From the NCBI GenBank assembly GCA_012274445.1, contig JAAROD010000015.1, positions 1,426,001-1,490,000 of the forward strand: a stretch of DNA of 64,000 nt. Direction: 5' to 3'. Within the stretch, counting starts at the first letter, position 1, and each line of letters starts with the position of its first letter. The DNA comes from Sclerotiophoma versabilis (Eukaryota > Ascomycota > Dothideomycetes > Pleosporales > Didymellaceae). A program made the position numbers and the translations under genes. The notes below the pieces were generated by a model. The model made no database searches and was not told the origin of the DNA. It saw only the letters and a program-made list of their open reading frames with translations. Positions 1-9,899 of this stretch are shown here, in pieces.

Positions 1-464
1 GCATTTGCTACACTCACAGCATCGTTCAGAGGTGAGGATCGAGGGCTCCGGGGCGGACGCACTGCAGGCGCCCTTGTGCCGTGAAGCTTCGACTGGTATG
101 CGTCAAGCTCTTCGGGAGTCAGTTGCACATCGGGGATATCTGCCGCTCTTGCTAGTCGGATCTTGTCGAGAACGCGTTGAAAGAGCACTTCTTCGTATTC
201 AGCTGCAGACATGGGTTCTCCAGAATCGTCGTAGTAGCCTTCGTCCTCCTGGTAGCCACGGTCGTTCCTAATAGGCGCGCCACCGAGCGCCGCAGTCCTT
301 CGTTCCCATGCTCGTATATCCATATCGTTGAAGTATAAATCGTCCTTATTCAGAAGTTGCTTGCCATTGGAAGCTTGCTGGTATCCATGTTCTACATTAA
401 TGCCAGTCATTTCAGTATCACTGCCCACATCCTGAAATCTATGCACGTCGTCCCCATCCTCCAT
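1..464 (-). CDS. Partial conserved hypothetical protein (5' part, runs off the window)
   Basis: An open minus-strand frame runs from an ATG at 462-464 to the window edge without a stop, giving about 154 codons. The protein is acidic and hydrophilic. It contains the segment NDMDIRAWERRTAALGGAP, then a run of acidic and Tyr residues (EDEGYYDD), a helical stretch SAAEYEEVLFQRVLDKIRLA and then LTPEELDAYQSKL, followed by a Pro/Arg/Ser-rich part. No signal peptide or membrane segment is visible. I do not recognise the family, but composition and codon use look coding. It lies only about 68 bp downstream of the stop of the PRA1-like gene on the same strand, so the transcripts must overlap or the true start lies at a later ATG such as the one in FNDMDIRAW. 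Start uncertain; 3' end missing. Confidence 0.6.
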   Translation of the reverse strand, partial: MEDGDDVHRFQDVGSDTEMTGINVEHGYQQASNGKQLLNKDDLYFNDMDIRAWERRTAALGGAPIRNDRGYQEDEGYYDDSGEPMSAAEYEEVLFQRVLDKIRLARAADIPDVQLTPEELDAYQSKLHGTRAPAVRPPRSPRSSPLNDAVSVAN

Positions 465-532
465 GTATCTCCCCACACGCCCTGATGGTCTTCCCCATGG
501 GGGCGCAGCATGAGGAGTTCGCGGCCGACCGT

Positions 533-1165
533 CTAGACCGCCTCCTCGGAAAAAGCTGACTCGATGGGCTTGTCGAGGAATGCAGCGTGACCGATGATGG
601 TGACACCGGAAGCACCAATAAGCCAGAGAACAGCAGTGAAAGGAGAAGACCACAGTCCAAGAGGGATGGCAATGATGGCAAGCGTGGTGTAGAGCTGCGA
701 GGTGGTTGCGCGCCAGGAGCCGATCTGGAGATCGTTGCCTTCGAGCTTACCGATGCCGTACATGCCGCCGATGACGAAGATGATGACAAAGAGCAGCAGC
801 AAGTGGGTGAGCAGGCTGTAGATGCTAAGCATAGCGAAGACGGCAGCGTAGTTGCTGGAGAAGTAGCCCAGGTTGTAGTTGACGCGGCTCTGGGCCTCGC
901 CGAAGTTGGCGGGCTTCGAGATGCGCTTGAGGTCGAGGAACTCGCTGATGGGGCGCAAGTTGGCGAAGCGCGACGAGACCGAGGTGGAGCGCAGGCCGTC
1001 GAAGCGTCCTTGGAGGTCCATGCGGGAGGTCAGGGCGGAGATGGGAATGTTGAAGCGCGACATGGTGGAGGCGAAAGGGTTGCTCGTCTGAGTGTGGTTG
1101 GGCTGAGGGGTGTCGGGGGTGATCAGTGTCTGGCGTTGTTCTTCGCGGTCTGCAGGGGAAGTCAT
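533..1165 (-). CDS. PRA1/Yip3-family prenylated Rab acceptor
   Basis: Single-exon gene of 210 residues. Members of this family are small membrane proteins of the Golgi/ER that bind prenylated Rab GTPases and help deliver them to membranes. The family signature is visible as RVNYNLGYFSSNY (residues 94-106). It is followed by two hydrophobic hairpins, about residues 105-136 and 158-194, separated by a short polar loop (KLEGNDLQIGS). The N-terminal 90 residues are cytosolic and Ser/Thr-rich. The length fits the family (about 180-210). The start is the first in-frame ATG. A 614-bp gap separates it from the divergently transcribed J-protein gene. The assignment to PRA1 is firm; which Rab it serves cannot be told. 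Confidence 0.88.
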   Translation of the reverse strand: MTSPADREEQRQTLITPDTPQPNHTQTSNPFASTMSRFNIPISALTSRMDLQGRFDGLRSTSVSSRFANLRPISEFLDLKRISKPANFGEAQSRVNYNLGYFSSNYAAVFAMLSIYSLLTHLLLLFVIIFVIGGMYGIGKLEGNDLQIGSWRATTSQLYTTLAIIAIPLGLWSSPFTAVLWLIGASGVTIIGHAAFLDKPIESAFSEEAV

Positions 1166-1779
1166 TGTCAGCGGCCGTTGCGCGTGCCTGGATTGGATGG
1201 TATGATAGTGTTGGGAACGGGCAGATGTGGCCTTTGATGGAGGCAGAGGACGCAGTTTATCAAGGAAGTGGCTGCCTTACAGATACGACGGGTCTGACAC
1301 AAGACAGTGCTGGTGACGCGGCGGTGGAATGAGTGTGGGCGGAGTGAAGGGGTCTTCACCTAAGGAGTACGTGTCGCTGGGGGTTTAACTTTTGTTGGAC
1401 GCTGGCCGCGGACTCGCGGCGATCCAAAATAAGGGACCAATCCGCTGAGCCACAGTGTGCCCCCTACAGCTTCCTAGTCCGGCTCGCCTCACATGCCTGC
1501 GGGAAGGACAGCTGGTGGCATTTTCAGAGGCAGAGCAGAGCTGCGCAGCAGGCTTTGAATGCAAAACCTGAAGAAGAGGGGCAGTAGCGGTCTACACATA
1601 CGTCTCCAAGCCATAGCTGCACCTGTGCCCCGTTCTCGCTGCTCGCCCTGGCCCCAATCGGCCGTGGCAGCATCTCCAGCGGTTCACGGCGCTACCGACG
1701 CACAAGCCACTGCACTTTCCATTGCTTGTAAAGTTCGCGATCTGGCTTGAACTCGACTCGAACTCCACCAACACCAGCC
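1166..1779. promoter_or_regulatory. Divergent intergenic region between the PRA1-like gene and the ER J-protein gene
   Basis: This 614-bp stretch separates two start codons facing away from each other, so it should carry both promoters and 5' UTRs. I see no clear TATA box and no convincing reading frame. The part around 1400-1440 is GC-rich. Confidence 0.5.
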
Positions 1780-3171
1780 ATGAGGTCTACCGCCGTGTTT
1801 GCCCTGCTGCTGGCCATTTTTGCGGCTTTTGCTGCTGCCTGGTCCAAAGAGGGTATGTACACCCTTCCACCGTAACCGTGTTCAATTGGTCCCTGGTGCA
1901 TCCTGCGCCATACACCTTCCCCACACCCGCGTGCAGCGCCTGCAAAGCTGCAGCTCAGCTAACATCGGACTGCATAGACCACGAGATCTTCCGTCTGCGC
2001 GACGAAGTCATCAAGTCTGAAGGCGCCAATGTCACCTTCTATGACATGCTCGGTGTCAAGCCCAGTGCCAACCAAGACGAATTGACCAAAGCCTACCGCA
2101 ACAGGGGCCGCGAGCTTCACCCCGACAAGGCGCGCAAGATCTTCATCGCCAGCTATGCAAAGAAGCATGGCAAGACCCCTGGTGGCAAGTCCACCAAGGG
2201 CCCCTCGAAAAAGGAGATCGATGCACACATGAAGAAGGTCACTGCGAGGTACCAGAAGCTGTCTGTCGTTGCAAACATTCTCAAGGGTCCTGAGCGCGAG
2301 CGCTACGACCACTTCTTGAGGAATGGCTTCCCTGCCTGGAAGGGATCTGGCTACTACTACGACCGCTTCCGTCCTGGCCTCGGTTCTGTTCTGATCGGCG
2401 TCTTGATCGTCATGGGAGGTGGCATGCACTGGTTCGCCCTGCACATGAGCTGGAAGCGCCGCAAGGAGTTCGTTGATCGCTACATCCGGCATGCACGAAA
2501 GACCGCCTGGGGTGACGAGACCGCTATTCAGGGCATCCCCGGCGCTGATGGTGCTCCTGCGAACCTCCCTGTCAACTCTCAACAATTTGATAATGGCGAT
2601 GAGGAAGAGGAAGAGAAGGAGCCTGAGTTTGTCCCAAGGAACCGCCGCGAAGCGCGTGCCTGGGAGAAGGACCAGCGGAAGAAGGACAAGAAGCCTGCGC
2701 CCATCAAGAAGGCTCGCACTGCTGGCATCAGCACGCCCAAGGAGACAGAGTTGATCTCCGGTCCCCAGGGTGCCAAGAGGCGCATCGTGGCAGAAAACGG
2801 CAAGGTCTTGATTGTCGACTCTGTCGGCAACGTTTTCCTCGAGGAGGAGACTGAGGATGGTATGAAGGGCGAGTTCCTGCTCGACGTGAGTTGACCTACT
2901 ACTGAACCTACCGAGTCACGTAACTGACGTATGACAGCCTGATGAGGAGCCTGCGCCTACAATCTACGACACCCTTCTGTTCAAGCTCCCCAAGTTCCTC
3001 TACAACCAGACTGCCGGTCGTGTGCTTGGTAAGAAGGAGCTCATTGACGAGCCTCTCCTCGAGACTTCCGGTCTTCCTGAGGATGAGGCCGCTATTCAGT
3101 CCGCAACCGCACAGAACATCAACGGCGAGACAAGAAAGCGCAAGACCAAGGCTCAGAGCCGTGTCAGGTAG
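1780..3171 (+). CDS. ER membrane J-domain co-chaperone (Erj5-like)
   Basis: Three exons: 1780-1852, 1978-2885 and 2938-3171, giving 404 residues. The first intron has a GTATGT donor and a GCTAAC branch site. Residues 1-20 (MRSTAVFALLLAIFAAFAAA) form a classic signal peptide. The J domain starts near residue 44 (FYDMLGV); the HPD triad is at 72-74, and a long Lys-rich insert separates helices II and III. A transmembrane segment follows at about 158-180. A basic, acid-patched cytosolic tail (NGDEEEEEKEPEF, RNRREARAWEKDQRKKDKK) completes the protein. This layout, a lumenal J domain with one membrane pass, matches fungal Erj5-type partners of the lumenal Hsp70 Kar2/BiP. A possible donor (CAG/GTAGGT) overlaps the stop codon, so the last residues could differ. 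The next gene downstream is another J-protein. Confidence 0.83.
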
Positions 3172-3511
3172 GTGCTCAGCAATCTTAACGCCACCGGCGA
3201 AAACGGTGACTTCTTTGGAAGTATGTAGGATAGATCTCAAAAGCGAACGTGTAGATTTGGGGCATGAAATACCCAAACAATCTCCATCATCCAACCTGCC
3301 ACCTCAAACATGTGAAACCGAAGCCACAGTGGCTGAACTCCGCGTTGGGAACTACGTCATCGACAACACCTCACCTTGGAGCTCCCGCTTTGCTGCCTGC
3401 GCAAACACGACACATCCACCCCTACCTTCTCAACTTCCCTGCCCCACTCACGCTCCATTCGCCCATTACAACAACCTCAACCGCCCACTACAACCGCCCC
3501 AACCTTCCACC

Positions 3512-4319
3512 ATGCGTAAGCCACCGCCAACCACCACCACCACACCAACTAACACTCTCCACAGCGCAAGACTACTACAAGATCCTCGAGGTGGACCCCA
3601 AAGCCAGCGCGCAGCAGATCCGCGATGCGTACAAGAAAGCCGCGCTAAAGCACCACCCGGACCGTGTTCCCGCCGACTCGCCAGAGCGCGCAGCCCGCAC
3701 CAAGCGCTTCCAGGCCATCAACGACGCGTACTACACGCTCTCAGACCCGGCGCGCAGACGCGACTACGATGCCGCGCGCACGTACAACAACTGGACGGGC
3801 AGCACGGCGACGCCAGACGAAGCGTGGGAGGACGAGGTGCCAGGCGCGGGCGCAGGCGCAGGGCAAACAGGCGGCAGTGGAGGGGGATTCAATTTCGGCT
3901 CGTTCCCATGGAGCGCATTCGGCTTCGGCGGCAGCAGTGAGGGTAGCAGCAGCAGTAACAGCGGTGGGGAGAAACCGGCGGGCAGCACAGAGGAAAGCCA
4001 CAACCGGTTCAGCGAAGAGCAGTTTGGGGGCATTTTCGAGGAGATGCTGCGCGAAGAGGGCATGGCGGATCAGAACGCGGGCCCGACGGGTAAGTTCTGG
4101 AGCGTTGTGGGCGGGCTGAGCGGTGGCGCCATGGGCTTTATTGTTGCTAATTTTCCCGGCATGGTTGCTGGTGCTGTCGCGGGGAATCGGCTGGGTAGTG
4201 TGCGGGATGCAAAGGGGAAGAGCGTGTATGCCGTGTTTCAGGAGATGCCGCAGGCGGATAAGGCGCGGTTGCTGAGTAGTCTTGCTGCGAAGGTGTTGAG
4301 CAGTGCGGTTAGTGGGTGA
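3512..4319 (+). CDS. Small soluble J-domain protein with glycine-rich centre
   Basis: Two exons: 3512-3515 (only ATGC) and 3565-4319, giving 252 residues. The intron has GTAAGC, a CTAAC branch site and CACAG. Splicing gives M-P-Q-DYYKILEVDPKAS, exactly where J domains begin; the downstream exon has no better in-frame ATG, which supports the four-base first exon. The J domain covers about residues 4-70 with HPD at 32-34 and the usual C-terminal FQAINDAYYTLSDPARRRDYD. A Gly/Ser-rich stretch (about 95-165) follows. The C-terminal domain (about 180-252) has spaced glycines in a hydrophobic helix (GGLSGGAMGFIVANFPGM), resembling a glycine-zipper. There is no signal peptide, so the protein is probably cytosolic or nuclear and works with Hsp70. 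I do not assign a specific orthologue. Confidence 0.82.
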
Positions 4320-4505
4320 GATGTTGTTGGGTACGAGGGATTTCTTCGGTGCAGTATGATATGATACGATACGATGCGATGCGATATCCATGAATGGCGA
4401 ATCCGTCATTTCCACAAACAAAACCGTTTTCCATTGCTCCAGAACGCCTAGGGATATCTTAAGTGTGCCGTGTGCCCGAACATATCCAAGACATGTCGTG
4501 ATGGC

Positions 4506-4538
4506 TAAACCAAACCAAACCAAACCAAACCAAACCAC
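4506..4538. repeat. AAACC pentamer tandem array
   Basis: About six copies of the 5-nt unit AAACC lie between the convergent ends of the second J-protein gene and the glycine-rich gene. Confidence 0.9.
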
Positions 4539-4574
4539 CCAGTCATGCATCTCCATGTCCATCCATATCCCGCC

Positions 4575-5129
4575 TCACATGAACTTGCTCGCCATCTGCG
4601 CAATGGTCGCTAGACTTCCGATCCCACCCGCCACACTCTGTACATCCAGGCCACCAAACATGCCGCCCTGCGCCCCAGCCCCCGGTCCATAGCCTTCACT
4701 CCCATAATAGCCTCCTCCTCCTCCTCCTCCTCCTCCTCCTCCTCCGGCAGCACCACGACTTCCATGTCCAGACCCCGCGTATCCTCCTCTCGCCCCCGCA
4801 CCGCCCATCTCAGGTAGATTGACGCCGAACTGGCGCGCAAGCTTGTGCAGCACGCCGCCGCTGACGAGCGGCATAATGACGGCGAAGAAGACTTTGTACG
4901 GGTGCCGGCGCGCATACTGCATCAGGTCCCGCCACAGCTGCCGCAGCTTGCGGTACAGCGACTGCAGGTAGCCATCGCGCGGCTGGCGGCCGTAGCGGCT
5001 GGTCGACGCCCGGTGCGACGATGAGTACGAGCTGCCGGCCGAGCTGCGGGCGTAGTTGCGCGACGGGCCTCGCGAGTGCGAACTGTACGACGAGCGTGTC
5101 GGGGAGGTCGAGAAGGGGTTCCAGCCCAT
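4575..5129 (-). CDS. Conserved glycine-rich membrane protein of unknown function
   Basis: Single exon, 184 residues. The N-terminal 50 residues are rich in Ser, Tyr and Arg. Then come an amphipathic basic segment (YLQSLYRKLRQLWRDLMQYA, about 54-73) and one hydrophobic segment (about 78-98, KVFFAVIMPLVSGGVLHKLA). The second half is Gly/Tyr-rich, with a run of 12 glycines at about 129-140 encoded by a perfect GGA/GGAGGA-type tract. It ends in a mildly hydrophobic helix. Similar small proteins (MGW start, Ser-rich head, one membrane segment, Gly-rich tail) are, to my knowledge, common in Pezizomycotina as uncharacterised proteins. Likely a single-pass membrane protein; function unknown. Confidence 0.75.
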   Translation of the reverse strand: MGWNPFSTSPTRSSYSSHSRGPSRNYARSSAGSSYSSSHRASTSRYGRQPRDGYLQSLYRKLRQLWRDLMQYARRHPYKVFFAVIMPLVSGGVLHKLARQFGVNLPEMGGAGARGGYAGSGHGSRGAAGGGGGGGGGGGGYYGSEGYGPGAGAQGGMFGGLDVQSVAGGIGSLATIAQMASKFM

Positions 5130-5160
5130 TGTTGCGAGAATTGCGATGTTGAGGGTGTTG

Positions 5161-5245
5161 CAGTGTTGAGAGTGCGGTGTTGAGAGTGCGGTGTTGAGAG
5201 TGCGGTGTTGAGAGTGCGGTGTTGAGAGTGCGGTGTTGAGAGTGT
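5161..5245. repeat. 14-nt tandem repeat (unit GTGCGGTGTTGAGA)
   Basis: Five to six near-perfect copies of a 14-nt unit sit directly upstream of the start codon of the glycine-rich gene (ATG at 5129), inside its probable 5' UTR or promoter. Confidence 0.9.
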
Positions 5246-5560
5246 TGCAGTGTTGAGGGTGTTGTGTGTTCGACGGTTGTTTTTGAGACGTAGTGTGGGT
5301 TGGTGTGGCGTGAGGTTTGGTCTGCAGCGTAGATGGGTTCTAGATGCGACGTCGTTATGCGCGATGTTCAATCGAGGGTTGTTGACAGTGCTGGATGTGC
5401 TGTCGCAACGACTCCCTCTGCGGCTCCACGGGTCCAGAAGGTTGTCCGGCGAGAAGTGGGTCGATTTTGGGCTTCAATGTTGCATCCTATATTTCTTCCC
5501 TGCAATAGCTGATCCACAGATGCGCTGTCGCCTCTCAACGTTGAGTTGAGCGAGGGCGCG

Positions 5561-5608
5561 ATGACTTGATAGCGTGATAGCTTGATAGCTTGATAGCTTG
5601 ATAGCTTG
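5561..5608. repeat. 8-nt tandem repeat (unit TTGATAGC)
   Basis: Four to five copies of an 8-nt unit, the first one imperfect, in an intergenic region. Confidence 0.85.
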
Positions 5609-6183
5609 GACCCTGAGGCTGAGTGTGGTGAGCTTCGTCGAGGCTGCGCGGCGGTGCAATTGTTGGGTGTCAGGACGGGAGCACGGTTGGGGCCGCAAAT
5701 GGGTTTTGGAGCTTTTGAGGATCGGTGCGCGAACGTGTGGAGCTGCGTGCTTGGATGATCGTCGCTGCGTAGCTTGCGTGCGTTAGACAGGGAGGCGAGC
5801 TAACTTCACCGCTGTTTCTGAGAGGTTGGGATCCCTGCAAGTTGAGCCGCGTTGAGCTGCCCGGTGCCGAGTTCACGCACGTGTGTGATTGTCCTGCATA
5901 AACCGTTGGACTTATGCAGGAGATAGAGTTTGTTGGCGACATGGTGACTGGAGGGAGGTTGCAGAGGATAACGCCGCGAAGTAGAGTCGCAAACATCCAG
6001 GCAAAACAATGTACTGGCTGCTTCAAGAAAAGAACTGGATTAAAGGGCTATGCTACTTGGCTGGATGCTTCGAGGCATCGAATACCTCCTCTGAACTTCC
6101 GTCTCCATGAATGCGGTAACAAATGCACGACGCACGCTATGCAGAACCTAACTCTACAAACCTCACCTTGTTGATTCATTTCC

Positions 6184-7144
6184 TCATCTTCTAAAGCTCG
6201 AACTCAAGCTGCCAAATGCATCCGGGCTATGTCGTCCGCCCATCAAGCCGGTGAAATCAACACTTTCATTGCTTACATGCCTGGTGCCATGTGTTTGACT
6301 GAGCGCAGACAGGGGCTTGGCTTGCGGAGCAGCCATCTGTGGTGCAGCTTGTGTCGGTGCAGCGCTCTGGAATGGATTCGCGTGACCGGAGAATGACAGA
6401 GCTTCAGTTGCCGCGGGTGCAGCTGGTGCGGCTGGTGCTTGTGCACCTGCCTCTGTTTGGCCCATCAGTAGGTTCGGCATGGTTGCGGAGCGCTGGGGTG
6501 CGGGTTGCTGCTGGCTGTATTGTGAGAACGCAGCGTACTTATCAAAGGACGGGTTGTTCTGCGGGTAGTTGGGCTGTTGGGCAGGTTGTTGCTGATATTG
6601 CCACGGGTTTGGCGCTTGAGATGCAGACGTCGGCGCCTGTTGGTAGCTCTGCCCCATGTTATTAAACGGGTTCGGAGCTTGTGTGGTTGGCGTTTGTGTC
6701 TGTTGCTGGCTTGTCCAGGGATTGAAGGCTTGCTGCTGTGATGTCTGCTGCTGCTGGAACTGCTGAGGTTGTTGTTGGCCAATGCTTGAGCCAAATGGGT
6801 TGGAGCTTGCTGGAGGTGTGAATATCTGGCTCTTTGAAGACTTCAGGAAGGGGTTTCCTGGACTTGCCGGCTGGGACATGGACTGGTACTGTGGCTGGGA
6901 TGGGTAAAGTGAGCCGTATTGCTCGGGTATCTGTGGCATCGGTGGTGGTGTAAAAGATTGCTGGAATGGATTCGTTTGTGCAAAAGACGGGTTTGGCTGT
7001 CCAAGTCCTCCTGTCCGATTGGGAAATAGTGGCTGAGCGAGCGGTTGAGGTTGTTGATGTTGCTGGGGCTGTTGTTGGGACAGCTGCAAGCCCTGGAATG
7101 ATTGCTCCAGACCATGCTGCGGCTGATGTTGTTGCTGCTGTTGC

Positions 7145-7208
<64 letters not shown>

Positions 7209-7274
7209 GCTGTGGCTGTTGTCCGAATGGGTTATACGACTGGTCATAAATCTGTTGCTGTTGTTGTTGTTGTT

Positions 7275-7349
<75 letters not shown>

Positions 7350-8550
7350 ACTGTCCCTGCTGATACTGCCCCTGCTGGCCCTGTGACAAGAACGGATTGT
7401 ACGAGTTCGCGTGCTGGGTCGGCTGTTGCTGTCCGCCATAGTTGAACTGGTTCTGCGGCTGTTGCTGTTGGGCTAGAGGCGCGGCATCCAGCGCGTCGAA
7501 GGGATTGGTCGAGGCGGCGGCAGGTGCACTTTGCGGGACACTGTCAAACGAGAGGCCGTTCGCACCGTACTTGGTCGGTGGAGTTGGAGTGGTCCGCCCA
7601 GACATGCCCGAGTTCTGCTCTCCTAGACGGATCAAAGCCTCGACTGTCCTGTCTAGGTTGCCATTCAAGCCTTTCAATACGGTCGAGTTGCGCTTGTCGT
7701 CTGGGAAGCCCATGTCCCGCAGCGTGGCCAGCTTCGAGTCCAGTCCATCGCCAGAAGTGTGGATGTTGGAGCCAAAGACTCGAGACGGCTTGTTCACGCG
7801 TGGCGGAGAGGTGTGGAAAGAGTCGAATCCAAGACCAGGAGACAGCGGGGGCGACTTGGGAGTCGATGTCTTCCTCAGCCCAAAACCGAACCGCCCGGTA
7901 GGCTTCGGCGGTAGTGGCGGCGGGCGGTCCTCGGAGCTTGTGCTGCCTGTGTTGTGTCGCGTGCCTGGCTGCGAGGCGTTCATGAAGACGCGCTGTTCGT
8001 ACTTCTGGCGTATGAAGCGCTCCATGGCACCGTCCACCTCGTCGACATCGATCGGGATCTGGGCCTTTGTGTTGCGTGGGTTGTAGATTCGGTTCGACTC
8101 GGCGTTGCCAATGCGCTTCATGTTCTGCTGCCGTCAGCGCTGTGCCAGAGCTGGCCAGACACGTCTCTTACATCGACCTGCGCATTGTCCCACTTGTCCA
8201 TGCTCAGCGACTTGACCTTGGAGATGTGCGTGCCCAGCTTGCGGTGCAGGGCTGCGCAGCGCATGCACAGGAAGATGCCCAACTAGCTTCGTTAGCACCG
8301 GTGTAGCTGCACGGAAGGGTTCGCTGGACAGCGGGTCGGGGTCGGGGTCCAGTCGCTGCCGGGGAACGTACACTCCAGCTTGCCCATCCTACAGCCCTGT
8401 CAGCTCACGTCGGCCAGCATGCGCGCTCTCCTTACCTGGGTTCTTTGCGCCGCAGTCGGCGCAGGTCGCATTGCCCGGCACCGTCTTGATCAGCTCCTGC
8501 AGCGCCCGCTCGTTGCGCGCCTGCTGGCGTTTGTTCAGTGCGGAAGCCAT
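6184..8550 (-). CDS. ArfGAP with UBA domain, polyQ tracts and NPF motifs (Gts1-like)
   Basis: Four exons: 8550-8436, 8388-8372 (a 17-nt microexon), 8282-8172 and 8124-6184; 727 residues. The ArfGAP zinc finger is complete across the first three exons: C30-x2-C33-x16-C50-x2-C53, with GWASWS and MRCAALHRKLGTHISKVKS. It should stimulate GTP hydrolysis on Arf. A UBA domain follows (about residues 211-249: KLATLRDMGFPDD, then LNGNLDRTVEALIRLG). The C-terminal two thirds is low complexity, with two glutamine tracts of about 30 residues each (DNA about 7126-7212 and 7250-7348) and eight NPF motifs, which bind EH domains. ArfGAP plus UBA plus Q-rich tail is the layout of yeast Gts1. Likely acts in endocytosis or Golgi traffic. 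Exon phases all agree. Confidence 0.9.
7126..7348 (-). repeat. CAA/CAG trinucleotide tracts encoding polyglutamine
   Basis: Two trinucleotide arrays lie inside the ArfGAP gene, about 7126-7212 and 7250-7348, divided by a short unique segment (IYDQSYNPFGQ). The first is almost pure CAA on the coding strand. The second mixes CAG and CAA. Both are in frame and code for about 30 glutamines each. Confidence 0.95.
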
Positions 8551-8572
8551 GTCGTCGCGCCGTGAGCGTGGC

Positions 8573-8604
8573 CGTGGGCGTGGGCGTGGGCGTGGGCGTG
8601 GGCG
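8573..8604. repeat. GTGGGC hexamer array
   Basis: About five copies of a GC-rich hexamer start 23 bp upstream of the ArfGAP start codon, in its probable 5' UTR. Confidence 0.9.
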
Positions 8605-8900
8605 GGAGCGTCACACAGGGATTCAGCCGGAGCCCAGTTGCTCGGGGGGGAGAACGTGCGTATGCGGCGGGACTGCGGGTGGCTCGAGAAGTCGGCGGCG
8701 AACACGTAGCACAGCACCAGGTTCTGCTATCGACATGCACGCAGGAACATGGCAACTGCGGGCCAGATACAGAGCGAAGAAAGGGGACCGCGAAGAGTTG
8801 CTTAGTTCGCACGCGATGACGAGTAATGCACCCCCGTTCCGCCGCTGAACACATGGCCTCGCTCCAGACAGCGCTCTAGCGCCGTGTCTATTCTCAGCCA

Positions 8901-8936
8901 GACACCGGACACCGGACACCGGACACCGGACATCGG
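8901..8936. repeat. ACACCGG heptamer array
   Basis: Four perfect copies and one altered copy (ACATCGG) are followed by AGCCAGGC-type repeats up to about 8965. Confidence 0.9.
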
Positions 8937-9899
8937 GCAGCCAGGCAGCCAGCAGCCAGGCAGCCATACAACCCGCCAGCAGCCAGCCTTGCGCCCCTGT
9001 GCCGTAGGACTGACCGAGCAAGATTTAGATCAACACTGCTGCTCTGACAACGAGACTGCTTTGGGCGTTGCTCGGGCTCTTCACCATCCAATGCCGAGCA
9101 CTGCACTGACTGCCACATCAGATGCGCCTTGTAGACGACCTCAGCCTTGCCTTTGTCACGTTAACATGACTGCATTGTCACAGCATACAAAGTCCATCAC
9201 AAGGAGATGTTTGTCATAAAAATAGTCCTACACATCTAGAGAGACGGCAATGCGTAGGGTGGAGTAGACACGGTCCTGCTAAAAACCTATTTTCCTCTCC
9301 CACTAGAAGGAATGTTGCTCTCTGGCCATCGGGCGAAGATCCAGAAAGCAGGCAATCGTGGGGTATACAGTAGCCACCGGGCTGTGCGGTGAGCAGCCAG
9401 AGACAACAACATGAATCGTCTCAGGAGGCCAGCTCACACAGCGCAGCAACACCGCAGCAACATCGCAGCAACGGTGTTTGTTGATGTCGTTGTGCAGTTC
9501 CAACCGGCTCAAAAATTTCGTGTTGGCACCGTTTCGGCGAAAAGAAGGCCCGTAGCCTTGGCGCTCGCCCCATCAAAATCTTCGGTGCCCGCGCCCAGCC
9601 TTTCGCTCCTCACACACAATCATACAAATGGACGATTAATCAACGGCCTCGTCGGGTATCACCTACCGCGTGGTTGTCATATTTGCGTTCTAGAGTGAGA
9701 CGGCACTTTTAGGCTTCGAGCAGGTTACGCCTCTTCTTCGGAGGGGGTTCGATAGCGCTTGGAGCCACCTGCGTGACCATACATCTCTTTGCTTTGCTCT
9801 CCATGCTGCCCACCCATTCTGTACGAGAGAAACGATAATCAATCGGACGTAGCGAGCTTTGCACTCCGCAATCGAGAAGCGCAAGGCTACTGTGCGCTG

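Larger units (their letters stand above)
5130..6183. other. Intergenic region with two short tandem arrays
   Basis: This 1.05-kb gap lies upstream of the glycine-rich gene and downstream of the ArfGAP gene. It carries two tandem arrays, described separately, and no reading frame I would defend. Confidence 0.5.

Noticed and set aside
3264..4319. Longer unspliced start of the second J-protein at 3264
   Set aside because: The extra N-terminus is Pro/Thr/His-rich UTR-like sequence; a good intron with CTAAC gives the normal J-domain start.
6966..7445. Plus-strand open frames of poly-Val, poly-Leu or poly-Ala type opposite the polyQ region
   Set aside because: They are strand shadows of the CAA/CAG repeats in the ArfGAP gene.
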